A stretch of 64,000 nucleotides of DNA from an uncultured Mesonia sp. Lineage in GTDB: Bacteria; Bacteroidota; Bacteroidia; Flavobacteriales; Flavobacteriaceae. The position numbers were made by a program, and so were the translations under genes. The notes beneath the pieces are model-generated. The model made no database searches, was not told where the DNA came from, and worked only from the letters and a program-made list of their open reading frames with translations. The DNA is taken from the NCBI GenBank assembly GCA_947499595.1, contig CANMOY010000003.1:248001-312000 (forward strand), in the 5' to 3' direction. Every line of letters begins with the position of its first letter. The first letter of the stretch is position 1. Below are positions 48,853-57,954 of the stretch, one piece after another.

Positions 48853-51606
48853 TTGCATCGCAAAAACAGAAAACTTATAGATTTGCGGTTTTTTATTGTG
48901 TTTTTTTTATTGCCTATCAGTGTGTTTGCTCAGCAAAGGATTACGGGTAGTGTGCAAGATGCGGAAAGCTTAGAGAGGTTACCTTATGTAAGCGTTATCA
49001 ATTTAACCACCAATACTTGGGTATTAACCGATGAGGAAGGTAATTTTAGTATTGGGGTAGGTGAATTAAAGCGGGTAGAATTGCAATTCCAATTATTAGG
49101 AAAAAAGACAATTACCCGTTGGTTTGATACAAAAAATAGCCTAGATGATATTAAAATTTCTTTAGCAGATGAAAATTTGCGCTTAGAAGAGGTTGTGGTT
49201 AAAGCTACCAAAGGTCATACTTTTTCTGAGGTTCTTTTTGAAGAGGAAGCCATAAATCAAGTGCAAGCTTTCTCGCTTAATGAAGTTTTAGAACAGCTAC
49301 CAGGACAGCAAATCAGCAATTTTAGTTTAAACGAATTTAAACCCATTGCCTTTAGAACGGTGCGCCCCAATACGGTTTCAGATGACGGTTTTGGTAATAA
49401 ATCTTTTGGAACTGCTGTGGTGGTTGATGATATACCTTTGAGCAATAATGAGAATATGCAGAGTTACACGGCTAATATGGCTTCTCCTTTTGCGGCCAAC
49501 TATCTAGGCTTTGGCGATAACCGTGCAGGAACCGGATTTAATGGCACCTTTTCGAATGCTAATTTTGGAGTAGATCTTAGGCAAATAGCTACACAGAACA
49601 TAGAAAAAATTGAAGTGGTACAAGGGATTCCTTCGGTTAAATATGGCGATCTTACTTCGGGTTTAATTAAAATTGATCAAAAAGCTGGGCGTTCGCCTTA
49701 TTTGGCCTACGCTTCTTTGCGAGAAGGTACTACAGAGTATGGAATAAATAAAGGTTTGACGCTTCCTAGCGGATTAGGCTTCTTAAACGTTTCGACTAGC
49801 TTCCTAGATGCACAAGCAAATCCGCGTGAAGCCTATACCAATTATAGAAGAGTGAATAGCCAATTGATGTGGAGTTGGGCCAATAAAGAGAAAAACATCA
49901 AAAATTCGCTTAGCTTGCAATACGGATTTCATTTAGATGATGTAAATTATGACAAAGAGGAGCGCAGTGAAAAGAAAGTAAAGAACGAACAAAAAGATTG
50001 GCGTTTAACCAATAGGTTTAGCTACCATTTTAAGCCTAAAGCTTTTCTAGATTATTTTGATTTCAATGTTAATTTTAATTTTTCTTCGCAGTATAGCTTC
50101 GAAAGTAAAGCGGTAAATAACGGAGGTAAATTGGTTGGTTTTGGAACGCGCGAAGGGGTTTATGAGGGTGTTTATACCGCACCTCGTTATACTTCTGTTA
50201 AAGAGGTAGAGGGAAAACCGCTATCGTTTTATGCTGCCGGTTTGGTTTATAAGTCTATTAGCAATTTAAGCAGTACCCATAATCTTTCGGCTGGATTTAA
50301 CTATCGCTTAAGCGATAATTTAGGAGCAGGTCGATTGGGTTCGCCAAAAACCAGTATTAGTCAGTTTACCAATCAGACCGGTTCTGGCTCTTCAGCTTTT
50401 AGACCTTATAATTATGCCGATCAAGTTCAAGCCGAATCACAAATTTCTTTTTTCTTAGAAGATGATTTCACCCGTTTTTACACCGATAAAACGCTGCGAA
50501 TCACGGCGGGATTGCGAGCCGATCTACAAAATGAATATTTAAGTCTATCTCCACGGGTAAATTCGGCTTTGATTTTTAACAAAGTAAAATTAAGAGCTGG
50601 TCTTGGACTTACAGCCAAAGCTCCTTCGCTGAATCAAATTTATACCGGTTACAGGTATTATGATGTGGTCTTAGCCGATTTTAGGTATCCTGGTGTGTAT
50701 AATATTGGCGCCATTCAAACTTTTGTAGAACGCGAAGATAACCCCAATGTAAAACCCTCGCGTAGTTTAAGAACGGAGTTAGGTGCCGATTATAAATTTG
50801 GATTTGCTACGCTAAATATCACCGCTTTTTATAACAAACTTTTTCAAGGAATCTCCAGTCAGTCGTACGCCGTGCGTCGTGATTTAGCCGAAGTAGCTAT
50901 TGATGATAGCGACTTGCAAAACCCAGAATTGCAAATCACTGGTTATCGGCCCTATTACTATACTGAGTCACAAATTGCTAATGTTTTTGAGTCGGAAGAC
51001 TATGGGGTAGAAACATTTCTTAATTTTCCGTCTTTGGTGTTTAAGCAGCTAACTTTTGGTTTGCAAGCCAGTTATGTGCGCACACAAGACTTTCCTGGTA
51101 ATGACCGATTTGTAAAATCATCAGATGCATCTACGCCGATTCAATTTGGGTTATATAAACGTGGAATTGTAAATCGAGAGAAACTTAATTTAGGAGGAAA
51201 CCTAAGTTATCATATTCCACAAATAGGTTTGCTAATCAACGTTCGGTCAGAGCATATAATAATCGATAACTATCAGCGAGGAGCGTCGCTCTATCCATAT
51301 GCCTATATTGATAGTCGGTTAAATAAAGTAAGTATTACACCAAGTGAGCAGAGTAATACCGATCTATTTGGTGACATTATAAAACCAGACGCAGGTTATA
51401 TTCAGCCGGAAACCGAGGTATATCACAACTACCATTTGCGTATTTCTAAAGACTTCCTTAACGGATTTCGTTTTAGTTTTTATGTAAATAATTTCTTAGA
51501 TCTAAAACCAACCCGGCTGGTGATAGAAAATGGTCAATTGGCGAAGCGTACCAATCCAGATGTAGTACAGCTTTCATTTGGAACTAAAATAGAATATCAA
51601 TTTTAA
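48853..51606 (+). CDS. TonB-dependent outer-membrane receptor
   Basis: 917 residues. Signal peptide FFIVFFLLPISVFAQ, then an N-terminal carboxypeptidase-regulatory-like domain (RITGSVQDAESLERLPYVSV), a plug domain (NEVLEQLPGQQISNF to IEVVQGIPSVKYGDLTSGLI) and a ~650-residue barrel ending in aromatic FGTKIEYQF, the outer-membrane signal. Imports a ligand by TonB energy. The annotated start is a TTG; a -7-like TAGTTTTG overlaps it, so the true start may be the TTG at 48883 (LRFFIVFF). First gene of a four-gene operon. Confidence 0.88.
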   Translation: MHRKNRKLIDLRFFIVFFLLPISVFAQQRITGSVQDAESLERLPYVSVINLTTNTWVLTDEEGNFSIGVGELKRVELQFQLLGKKTITRWFDTKNSLDDIKISLADENLRLEEVVVKATKGHTFSEVLFEEEAINQVQAFSLNEVLEQLPGQQISNFSLNEFKPIAFRTVRPNTVSDDGFGNKSFGTAVVVDDIPLSNNENMQSYTANMASPFAANYLGFGDNRAGTGFNGTFSNANFGVDLRQIATQNIEKIEVVQGIPSVKYGDLTSGLIKIDQKAGRSPYLAYASLREGTTEYGINKGLTLPSGLGFLNVSTSFLDAQANPREAYTNYRRVNSQLMWSWANKEKNIKNSLSLQYGFHLDDVNYDKEERSEKKVKNEQKDWRLTNRFSYHFKPKAFLDYFDFNVNFNFSSQYSFESKAVNNGGKLVGFGTREGVYEGVYTAPRYTSVKEVEGKPLSFYAAGLVYKSISNLSSTHNLSAGFNYRLSDNLGAGRLGSPKTSISQFTNQTGSGSSAFRPYNYADQVQAESQISFFLEDDFTRFYTDKTLRITAGLRADLQNEYLSLSPRVNSALIFNKVKLRAGLGLTAKAPSLNQIYTGYRYYDVVLADFRYPGVYNIGAIQTFVEREDNPNVKPSRSLRTELGADYKFGFATLNITAFYNKLFQGISSQSYAVRRDLAEVAIDDSDLQNPELQITGYRPYYYTESQIANVFESEDYGVETFLNFPSLVFKQLTFGLQASYVRTQDFPGNDRFVKSSDASTPIQFGLYKRGIVNREKLNLGGNLSYHIPQIGLLINVRSEHIIIDNYQRGASLYPYAYIDSRLNKVSITPSEQSNTDLFGDIIKPDAGYIQPETEVYHNYHLRISKDFLNGFRFSFYVNNFLDLKPTRLVIENGQLAKRTNPDVVQLSFGTKIEYQF

Positions 51607-51633
51607 ACAATAACAAATATAAAATCAATAACA

Positions 51634-52989
51634 ATGAGATTAATTCAATTCGGTTTTACACTTTTAGTGCTATTAGGCTTAGGTGCTTGCTCAAGTGATG
51701 ATGATTTTGGAGGAAGCGGACTACAAACCCAAAGTTTTGCGGTGTATTTAAATTACGACAATCAGAGTTTTAACGGGAAACCTGTAAACCAAGGAGAGGT
51801 AGTTTTAACCAATACCAATACAGGAGATGCCTATAAAGCCACGTCGGGCAGTAACGGTTTAGCTAGCTTTGAAGCGGTAATACCCGGTACTTATAATGTA
51901 TCGGCTAGTTTAACGCTTGATGCGCAAGCTTTCGAGCAAAATTTTGGTTATGCTCCAAGCGGCAATGAGGTTATATTTAATGCCAGTCAAGAAAATGTTG
52001 TTGTTAACGCCAATACACTTTCGGTTAATTTAACTTTAGACGCCGCTAGAATAGGAGATTTAGTAATCAAGCAAATTTACTATGCCGGTTCAGACACCAA
52101 AAATGGAGCGCTTTTTAGAGATCAATTTATCGAAATTTATAACAATTCTAACGAAGTGATTTATGCAGACGGTTTATATGTTGCGCAATTATACGGGCGT
52201 TCAAAAACCAATAGTGCAGCCTACACCCTACCAACTGGTCAATTTGATTGGAGTCAATCTATAGATATGAGCATGGGCATTAAAGCTAACACAGATTATG
52301 TTTATGCAGATTATGTATTGCAAATACCTGGTACTGGGACTGATTACCCTTTACAACCAGGTGAAAGCTTCGTGATTGCTCAAAATGCCTTAAATCATAA
52401 ACAGCCTTTAGTAGATAATAATGGTGATCCTATAGAAATTGGCGATCCATCGCTTACGGTAGATTTAAGCTCGGCAGAATTTGAGGTGTATTTGGGAGAC
52501 TTTAGAGTAGCCATTGGTGAGCAGCCTTATCAGTGGGATATTCAAAACCCGGCAGTGCAAGATGTAAATTTAGCATTCTGGGGAAGAGAAAATTATTTTA
52601 GCAATAATAAAGACTTTGTGTTAGATAGTTTTGGGAGAGATAGTTTTGCCATTTTTAGAGCAGATGACCAAGATTTTGCAGCGTATGCTAATTATAGCGA
52701 TCCCTCTGTGGTTCAAATTGAAAATAACACTAATTTTTACCTGCAAATACCCGTTGCTCAGTTAATTGATGGAGTAGATTTGCAGCACTATAACCCTTCG
52801 TCTCAACGTCCAAAAATGTTGCCTCCTACGGTAGATGCTTCCGCGATAAGCGTAGATGGTATATATAACTCACAAAGTGTTATGCGTAAAACTAAGACTA
52901 CCGTTAATGGTCGTATAATTTTAGAAGACAGCAACAACTCGGCACTGGATTTTAAAGTGATGAATAAAGCTATCCCCAAAGGATTTTAA
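51634..52989 (+). CDS. Surface lipoprotein, DUF4876-like
   Basis: 451 residues. Lipoprotein signal ending LLGLGACSSDDDFG; Ser-Asp-Asp-Asp after the Cys is the flavobacterial surface-export signal. An Ig-like domain (about 35-135) precedes the conserved part GDLVIKQIYYAGS... RDQFIEIYNNSNEVIYADGL, which I recognise as DUF4876, with a lamin-tail-like flavour. Sits 27 bp after the TonB receptor; probably its surface partner, as SusD is to SusC, though unrelated in fold. Function not established. Confidence 0.75.
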   Translation: MRLIQFGFTLLVLLGLGACSSDDDFGGSGLQTQSFAVYLNYDNQSFNGKPVNQGEVVLTNTNTGDAYKATSGSNGLASFEAVIPGTYNVSASLTLDAQAFEQNFGYAPSGNEVIFNASQENVVVNANTLSVNLTLDAARIGDLVIKQIYYAGSDTKNGALFRDQFIEIYNNSNEVIYADGLYVAQLYGRSKTNSAAYTLPTGQFDWSQSIDMSMGIKANTDYVYADYVLQIPGTGTDYPLQPGESFVIAQNALNHKQPLVDNNGDPIEIGDPSLTVDLSSAEFEVYLGDFRVAIGEQPYQWDIQNPAVQDVNLAFWGRENYFSNNKDFVLDSFGRDSFAIFRADDQDFAAYANYSDPSVVQIENNTNFYLQIPVAQLIDGVDLQHYNPSSQRPKMLPPTVDASAISVDGIYNSQSVMRKTKTTVNGRIILEDSNNSALDFKVMNKAIPKGF

Positions 52990-52999
52990 ATAATAAAGT

Positions 53000-54562
53000 A
53001 TGCTAATCAAAAGAGGTTGTATTATTTTTCTGTTGGCGTTTTGGGCAAATTTAAGTTGGGCACAGCTTAAAGATAGTATAGATTTAAGTCAAAACACCTA
53101 CCATAAAAACAGCTTACAAAACCTGTTGGAGCAACCTCTTCTGTATAGCCAGTATCGTTTTAAAGACTTTACACAAAGCAGTGTAGCTTTTGTGCAAGAA
53201 AAACGCCAACTCAAACGGGTACAAACTCCCTTAAAAAACACCGAATGGCGTTTTAATACCAAAGGCCTGTATGCGATTAATTCTCGGTTGAGGTTGTATG
53301 GCAAATTTTTATTTACCAAAAGTTTTAAAAAAGATTTAGGTTATACTTTGGGTTTAGAGCGCAGTACCAACCGGCCTGTGTTAGATCCGCATTATTTCTT
53401 TGCGCCTAAAAAAGCCGACTGGGAAAGTCAATTCTACCAAATAGCAGGAGGAGCAAGTTACTTGTTAAGCAAAAATTGGTCTTTTGCTTTGAATGTAGCC
53501 TATGAGAATCAACAGGCCTACCGATTACAAGACCCAAGACCCGAAATTACCGCTGCCTTTTACAAAGCGAATGCCCACCTAGGTTACACTCAAGGAAAGC
53601 ATAAAATTGCAGCACAAGTAGGGATAGGACGAAGAACCGAAAACCACCAATCACTTTATGTAGATGATGCTTTAAACTCGCCCGCATATCCTGATACTTT
53701 CACCCAATTTACTTCGGGTTATGGCTTGGTGACTTTTAATGACTCTTATTTCAAACATTTGCGAAGAGAAATACCCAAAACTTGGGGTTTCGCCTACCAA
53801 TATTCAGCTACTAGTTGGGCGCTTTCTGGCGCTTATACTTATCATACTGGTGTGAGTAAACTCTATGCTGCTGATGCCAATAATCAGATTTATTATGATG
53901 AAAGTTTATTAAGTCACGCCTATCGCAAAGAGAAACAAAATTTGCGCATTCAAGCGGATTATGAGGGTAATAAACTAGATGCTTCATGGGGTTTACATTA
54001 TAAACATACCCAAGGCGATAATTATATTGAACAAGCTGGGGGGCAAAATTTTAGGTTAACCGAAGAACAAATCGGTTTAAACTTAAAGCTTTTGAGAGAA
54101 GAGCGGAAGCGTATTTTGTGGCAAACCCAAGCTAATATGAATTTGATTGTAGGAGAATATATTGACCTGTTGGGTTATACGCATAAAGAAATACAAACTT
54201 TAGTAACAGAAATCGAAATAGGTCGTACGATATATCAGAAAAACAATCATAATTTATTTGTTGCTTTACAAAGCTTGTATTCTCACGCTTTACAACAAAA
54301 ATTGGACTGGCAGCAAGTGACAGAAAATACAACTTTTATAGATGAAGTTGTGTTTCCCGATCATGCTTATGAGAGGACTAATAGGTTGTTAACCGGGTTA
54401 ACCGCGGCCTACACTCGATCTATTGATGACGAAAGAAGTTTAAGATTGCGTCTGCAGTACGCACTAGAAACGGCACTCCACCCAGCCGATGATTATTTAA
54501 ATTTTGATGCGAATAATAAAATCAATTCCTTTGTTGGATTTTGCATCACCTTATCCTATTAA
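53000..54562 (+). CDS. Outer-membrane beta-barrel protein, DUF6850-like
   Basis: 520 residues with a signal peptide (CIIFLLAFWANLSWAQ) and alternating hydrophobic/polar strands throughout; ends in NSFVGFCITLSY, with the C-terminal aromatic typical of outer-membrane barrels. I place it with DUF6850 from its neighbourhood (TonB receptor, DUF4876 lipoprotein) and length; sequence recognition alone is moderate. No plug domain, so a passive or accessory barrel. Starts 10 bp after the lipoprotein gene. Confidence 0.65.
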   Translation: MLIKRGCIIFLLAFWANLSWAQLKDSIDLSQNTYHKNSLQNLLEQPLLYSQYRFKDFTQSSVAFVQEKRQLKRVQTPLKNTEWRFNTKGLYAINSRLRLYGKFLFTKSFKKDLGYTLGLERSTNRPVLDPHYFFAPKKADWESQFYQIAGGASYLLSKNWSFALNVAYENQQAYRLQDPRPEITAAFYKANAHLGYTQGKHKIAAQVGIGRRTENHQSLYVDDALNSPAYPDTFTQFTSGYGLVTFNDSYFKHLRREIPKTWGFAYQYSATSWALSGAYTYHTGVSKLYAADANNQIYYDESLLSHAYRKEKQNLRIQADYEGNKLDASWGLHYKHTQGDNYIEQAGGQNFRLTEEQIGLNLKLLREERKRILWQTQANMNLIVGEYIDLLGYTHKEIQTLVTEIEIGRTIYQKNNHNLFVALQSLYSHALQQKLDWQQVTENTTFIDEVVFPDHAYERTNRLLTGLTAAYTRSIDDERSLRLRLQYALETALHPADDYLNFDANNKINSFVGFCITLSY

Positions 54563-54566
54563 TGCG

Positions 54567-55700
54567 ATGAAAAGAATTTTATATATTATACTATTGATTG
54601 CCTGCTTTGGATGTCAAAACAAGCAATCGAAATCAGGTTCTTATAGTGTTATCGAATTAAAAACACGCTATGGTAGCGGGGATTTCACGCAATGGCCTGA
54701 TGCTCTTGTAGACTCTAGTGTACAAGATTTTCAGGAAATCGGAAGTCTATCACCCTTATCCACATTCGAGGATGATTCACTTTACGAAGCTAAAAGGCAA
54801 TTGGGTAAATTGCTTTTCCATGATCCTAGGCTTTCGGGAAGTAAACAAATAGCTTGTGCTTCTTGTCACGATCCCGATTTGGGTTGGGCAGATGGAAAAC
54901 GGGTAGCCCACGGTCATAATCGGGCTACTGGTGAAAGAAATACCATGTCTATTTTAAATATCGCCTACGTTTCTTCATTTTTTTGGGATGGAAGAGCTGA
55001 AACCTTGGCGGAACAAGCACAGGAAGCCATGGAGAATCCCATTGAAATGAATCAGCATATGCAAGTATCTGTTAAATCTATTCGCGAAATACCTGGTTAT
55101 GTACCTTATTTTAAGCAGGCTTTTGGGGAGTCTGAAATCAGTAGTGAGAAACTATTAGAGGCTCTGGCCGTTTTTGAAAAAAGTATTGTGAGTCGCAAAA
55201 GCAGATTTGATCGATTTATCGCAGGTGACACCACTCAACTCAGCAATGATGAGGTTCAAGGTTTACATTTATTTAGAACTAAAGCGCGTTGTATCAATTG
55301 TCATCATTCTCCCTTATTTTCTGACGGGCAATTTCATGATTTAGGATTATCATATTACGGTCGTAAATATGAAGATTTGGGTAGGTACCAAGTAACTAAA
55401 AAGGCCGAAGATGTGGGTAAATTTCGTACGCCCTCTTTACGTGAATTAGCGCATACCGCCCCCTATATGCATAATGGTTTGTTTCCGCACTTAGAAGGTA
55501 TAATTAATATGTATAATGCAGGTATGGTTAGTTTAAAACCGAATGAGGCACAACAAAAAGACAGTCTTTTTCCAGTGAAATCGGAGTTGTTAAAGCCGCT
55601 AAATCTCAACACAAAAGAACAAGAACAACTTGAAGCATTTCTATTAAGTTTGTCTTCTACCATATATAGGGAGCCCGCACCTGAACAATTGCCTCAATAA
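54567..55700 (+). CDS. Di-haem cytochrome-c peroxidase/MauG-family lipoprotein
   Basis: 377 residues from the ATG at 54567, which gives a lipoprotein signal (ILYIILLIACFGC, lipobox Cys16); the longer form from 54504 lies inside the upstream gene. Two haem-c sites: CASCHDPD (Cys97, Cys100, His101) and CINCHHSP (Cys242, Cys245, His246). Other family marks: FHDPRLSGS, SFFWDGRAETLAEQA and TAPYMHNGLFPHLEG. It could reduce peroxide in the periplasm or, like MauG/MbnH, oxidise residues of a partner protein. Being in an operon with receptor and lipoprotein favours a partner role, but this is inference. Confidence 0.88.
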   Translation: MKRILYIILLIACFGCQNKQSKSGSYSVIELKTRYGSGDFTQWPDALVDSSVQDFQEIGSLSPLSTFEDDSLYEAKRQLGKLLFHDPRLSGSKQIACASCHDPDLGWADGKRVAHGHNRATGERNTMSILNIAYVSSFFWDGRAETLAEQAQEAMENPIEMNQHMQVSVKSIREIPGYVPYFKQAFGESEISSEKLLEALAVFEKSIVSRKSRFDRFIAGDTTQLSNDEVQGLHLFRTKARCINCHHSPLFSDGQFHDLGLSYYGRKYEDLGRYQVTKKAEDVGKFRTPSLRELAHTAPYMHNGLFPHLEGIINMYNAGMVSLKPNEAQQKDSLFPVKSELLKPLNLNTKEQEQLEAFLLSLSSTIYREPAPEQLPQ

Positions 55701-55762
55701 TTAAGATAGTGCCTGTGGACTTGATCGCCTTTGTTTATATTGTTTCTAAATCAAATACATCT

Positions 55763-55770
55763 TATATTTG
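55763..55770 (+). promoter_or_regulatory. -7 box for the Cys-rich protein gene
   Basis: TATATTTG is an exact -7 match, 37 bp before the ATG at 55808. ATTG at 55739-55742 with a 20-bp spacer is a partial -33 box. Confidence 0.55.
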
Positions 55771-55807
55771 GTTATAATCTTAAAAAATTAATGTTATAGC
55801 TATAAGA

Positions 55808-56041
55808 ATGGGAAATAATTGCGTTAATTGTAAAAATGCAAATGATGCGATGCAGTGTAAAGTTCATGAAGTAAAAGTGAGCGCCAACTATACTTGCGAT
55901 CAGTTTGATATGAAGTCAGAAATTCAAAACGAGCGAAATTGTTTAACTTGTTTACGTTATGAGGGACCAACGTGTGCGCATCCGCAGAAAGCAGCAGAGG
56001 GAATGTTGTGCTCTAGTTGGGCACCAGATACGGCAGCATAA
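55808..56041 (+). CDS. Small Cys-rich protein with duplicated CxxC motif
   Basis: 77 residues with eight Cys in two similar units: Cys5-x2-Cys8-x8-Cys17-x12-Cys30 and Cys45-x2-Cys48-x7-Cys56-x11-Cys68, each followed two or three residues later by an aromatic. This looks like an internal duplication of a four-Cys metal knuckle. No signal peptide. It probably binds zinc or iron in the cytoplasm. I do not know the family. Own promoter and terminator, so transcribed alone. Confidence 0.75.
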   Translation: MGNNCVNCKNANDAMQCKVHEVKVSANYTCDQFDMKSEIQNERNCLTCLRYEGPTCAHPQKAAEGMLCSSWAPDTAA

Positions 56042-56063
56042 GAATATAAAATGCAAACAAAAG

Positions 56064-56088
56064 AACCGAGTATTCGCTCGGTTTTTTT
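56064..56088 (+). terminator. Terminator of the Cys-rich gene
   Basis: ACCGAG / CTCGGT stem with a 6-nt loop, then seven T. Confidence 0.85.
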
Positions 56089-56332
56089 ATGCTTTAATAA
56101 TCCGTGGTAAATCAATTAATAGCACGAAAATCTTGAAATAAACGAGTGAAAATATTTTGCATCCAATTCAGATCTAAAAAGGGAATAACCCGAGTTTGGC
56201 TCTCTGATAGGTATTACTATCTCTTGAATTGGTAAATATTTTATTGCATAATAAAAAAGGCTATTCTTTCCCTAAATCTAATCAGTATGGGATTATAATG
56301 TAGATATTGTAGGGTATTAGAGATCTTTATTG

Positions 56333-56416
56333 TGCCCAGGATGGGAGTCGAACCCACACGCTCTAATGAACACATGGCCCTCAACCATGCCTGTCTACCA
56401 GTTCCAGCACCTGGGC
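56333..56416 (-). tRNA. tRNA-Leu (GAG)
   Basis: 84-nt class II tRNA. Acceptor stem GCCCAGG / CCTGGGC, discriminator A, anticodon stem CATGG / CCATG around TTGAGGG giving anticodon GAG, variable arm, and T arm with GGTTCGACTCC. No encoded CCA. Third gene of a minus-strand tRNA operon. Confidence 0.95.
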
Positions 56417-56529
56417 ATTTATAAGGTGCAATAGAGTGCTTAAACGCATAAAGATAAATACTTTTGTATAATTTTACTTCAGTAAATTGTCGTTTAAACA
56501 ACAAACCCTGCTAAAAAAGCAGGGTTTTG

Positions 56530-56602
56530 TGATCTGGCTGGGGCTCGAACCCAGGACCCTCTCCTTAAAAGGGAGATGCTCTACCAACTGAGCTACCAGA
56601 TC
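56530..56602 (-). tRNA. tRNA-Lys (UUU), copy 2
   Basis: 73 nt. Acceptor GATCTGG / CCAGATC, anticodon stem TCTCC / GGAGA around CTTTTAA (anticodon TTT), T loop GGTTCGAGCCC. Identical in sequence to the copy at 56756, 154 bp upstream in the same operon. Confidence 0.96.
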
Positions 56603-56755
56603 TTAATATTGTTACATTTGATTATAACAACTTTAAAAAGAACAATTCCTATTACAGGTTACTTTGATCGATTTAGCTGATAATTTATTTTGAAATTGTC
56701 AAACGACCATTCTTGGAGTAAATCTTTAGCTCAACAAAAATCAGAACTTTAAAAG

Positions 56756-56828
56756 TGATCTGGCTGGGGCTCGAACCCAGGACCCTCTCCTTAAAAGGGA
56801 GATGCTCTACCAACTGAGCTACCAGATC
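56756..56828 (-). tRNA. tRNA-Lys (UUU), copy 1
   Basis: 73 nt, sequence-identical to the copy at 56530. First gene of the tRNA operon; an excellent promoter lies ~31 bp upstream on the minus strand. Confidence 0.96.
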
Positions 56829-56859
56829 TTTTCAATATTTTATTGCCTGAACGCGGGTG

Positions 56860-56890
56860 CAAATATATAATCAATATTCAAATTATCAAG
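56860..56890 (-). promoter_or_regulatory. tRNA operon promoter
   Basis: On the minus strand: CTTG (plus 56887-56890), 19 bases, TATATTTG (plus 56860-56867). Exact -7 box, one mismatch at -33. It drives Lys, Lys, Leu. Confidence 0.75.
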
Positions 56891-56952
56891 AAAAAAATGA
56901 GAGAATTTTCATATATTTCAAAAAAAAAGAGAATTCAATAAAATTTGTGTTT

Positions 56953-57471
56953 ATGAAAATAGTTTTGATGGGGTATATGGGCAGCGGAAAATCATATTAT
57001 TCTCGGCTGTTAGCTAAGGAGTTAGGATTTAAATACCTTGATTTAGATTTAGAGATCGAAAAAAAAGTAGGAAAAAGTATAAGCGGCATTTTTTCTAGCC
57101 GAGGAGAAATCTTTTTTCGTAAACTTGAACATCAAATGCTTGAAGAACTATTAAAAACTCAAGATAATTTTGTTTTAGCCTTGGGAGGAGGAACACCCTG
57201 TTACGGCAATAATTTAAAGTTGATTGCAAACACAACCAACCTAAAGAGTATCTATATTAAGCGAGATTTAAATTATCTGTTGAATGTTTTATGGGAAGAA
57301 AAAACCAAACGCCCAATGATTGCTCATTTAGATAAGGAAGAAGACCTAGAAGACTTTATTCGCAAGCATATGTTTGAGCGCCAATATTATTACCAACAAG
57401 CTGACTTTAGTTTAAAACCATCTAATGACCTTGACGATACAATAAATGCACTAATGCAATTACTCCAATAA
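56953..57471 (+). CDS. aroK: Shikimate kinase
   Basis: 172 residues from the ATG at 56953 (MKIVLMGYMGSGKSYY), where the P-loop G-x4-GKS begins at residue 7; an upstream start at 56857 would run through the tRNA promoter and add 32 unlike residues. Shikimate-binding marks: DLDLEIEKKVGKSI, FFRKLE and LGGGTPCY. Phosphorylates shikimate in aromatic amino acid synthesis. Converges on the phosphoribosyltransferase gene with a 12-bp overlap. Confidence 0.93.
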   Translation: MKIVLMGYMGSGKSYYSRLLAKELGFKYLDLDLEIEKKVGKSISGIFSSRGEIFFRKLEHQMLEELLKTQDNFVLALGGGTPCYGNNLKLIANTTNLKSIYIKRDLNYLLNVLWEEKTKRPMIAHLDKEEDLEDFIRKHMFERQYYYQQADFSLKPSNDLDDTINALMQLLQ

Positions 57472-57954
57472 ATACGCCGTGTAAGGGCTATCAAAATTAA
57501 CTTTTACCGTTTCGCTTAAAGATGTAGACAGTGATAAACCAACGAAATCTGCTTTAATAGGATATTTTTTGTGACTTCGATCTACTAATACGGCAGTTTG
57601 TATTTTTTTTACCGGTTGGTCGAGAAAAAAATTAACGGCGTAAATCAAGGTAGAACCACTATTTAATACATCATCGACAATTATAACCGACTCATTTTTA
57701 TATTCTGAGGAGGAAATACTGGCTTCAATTCCGTTTAACGGATTTTTTTTATCCAGTTTGAGACTCACTAGCTGAATATTTATATCACTTATTTCTTCCA
57801 AACAAGCTTTAATTTTTTCGGCGAAAGTAAAACCTTTGTTTTTTATACCAGCCAGAATTATTTGTGATTCATTTAAATTGCTCTCGTAAATTTGAAATGC
57901 AATACGTCTTATTTTGTATTCAATTTCTTGTTGGTTAAGAATGGCTGTTTTCAT
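57460..57954 (-). CDS. PyrR-like phosphoribosyltransferase
   Basis: 164 residues with the PRPP loop VIIVDDVLNSGSTL and the PyrR-type tail TAVLVDRSHKKYPIKADFVG, which in PyrR precedes the uracil-binding strand. In Bacteroidota such proteins act as uracil phosphoribosyltransferases or have unknown base specificity; an RNA-binding attenuation role is not shown here. The 5' end overlaps the hslR gene by 20 bp, so the two are co-transcribed. Confidence 0.8.
   Translation of the reverse strand: MKTAILNQQEIEYKIRRIAFQIYESNLNESQIILAGIKNKGFTFAEKIKACLEEISDINIQLVSLKLDKKNPLNGIEASISSSEYKNESVIIVDDVLNSGSTLIYAVNFFLDQPVKKIQTAVLVDRSHKKYPIKADFVGLSLSTSLSETVKVNFDSPYTAYLLE

Noticed and set aside
56241..56504. 87-aa minus-strand frame
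   Set aside because: It runs straight through the tRNA-Leu gene.
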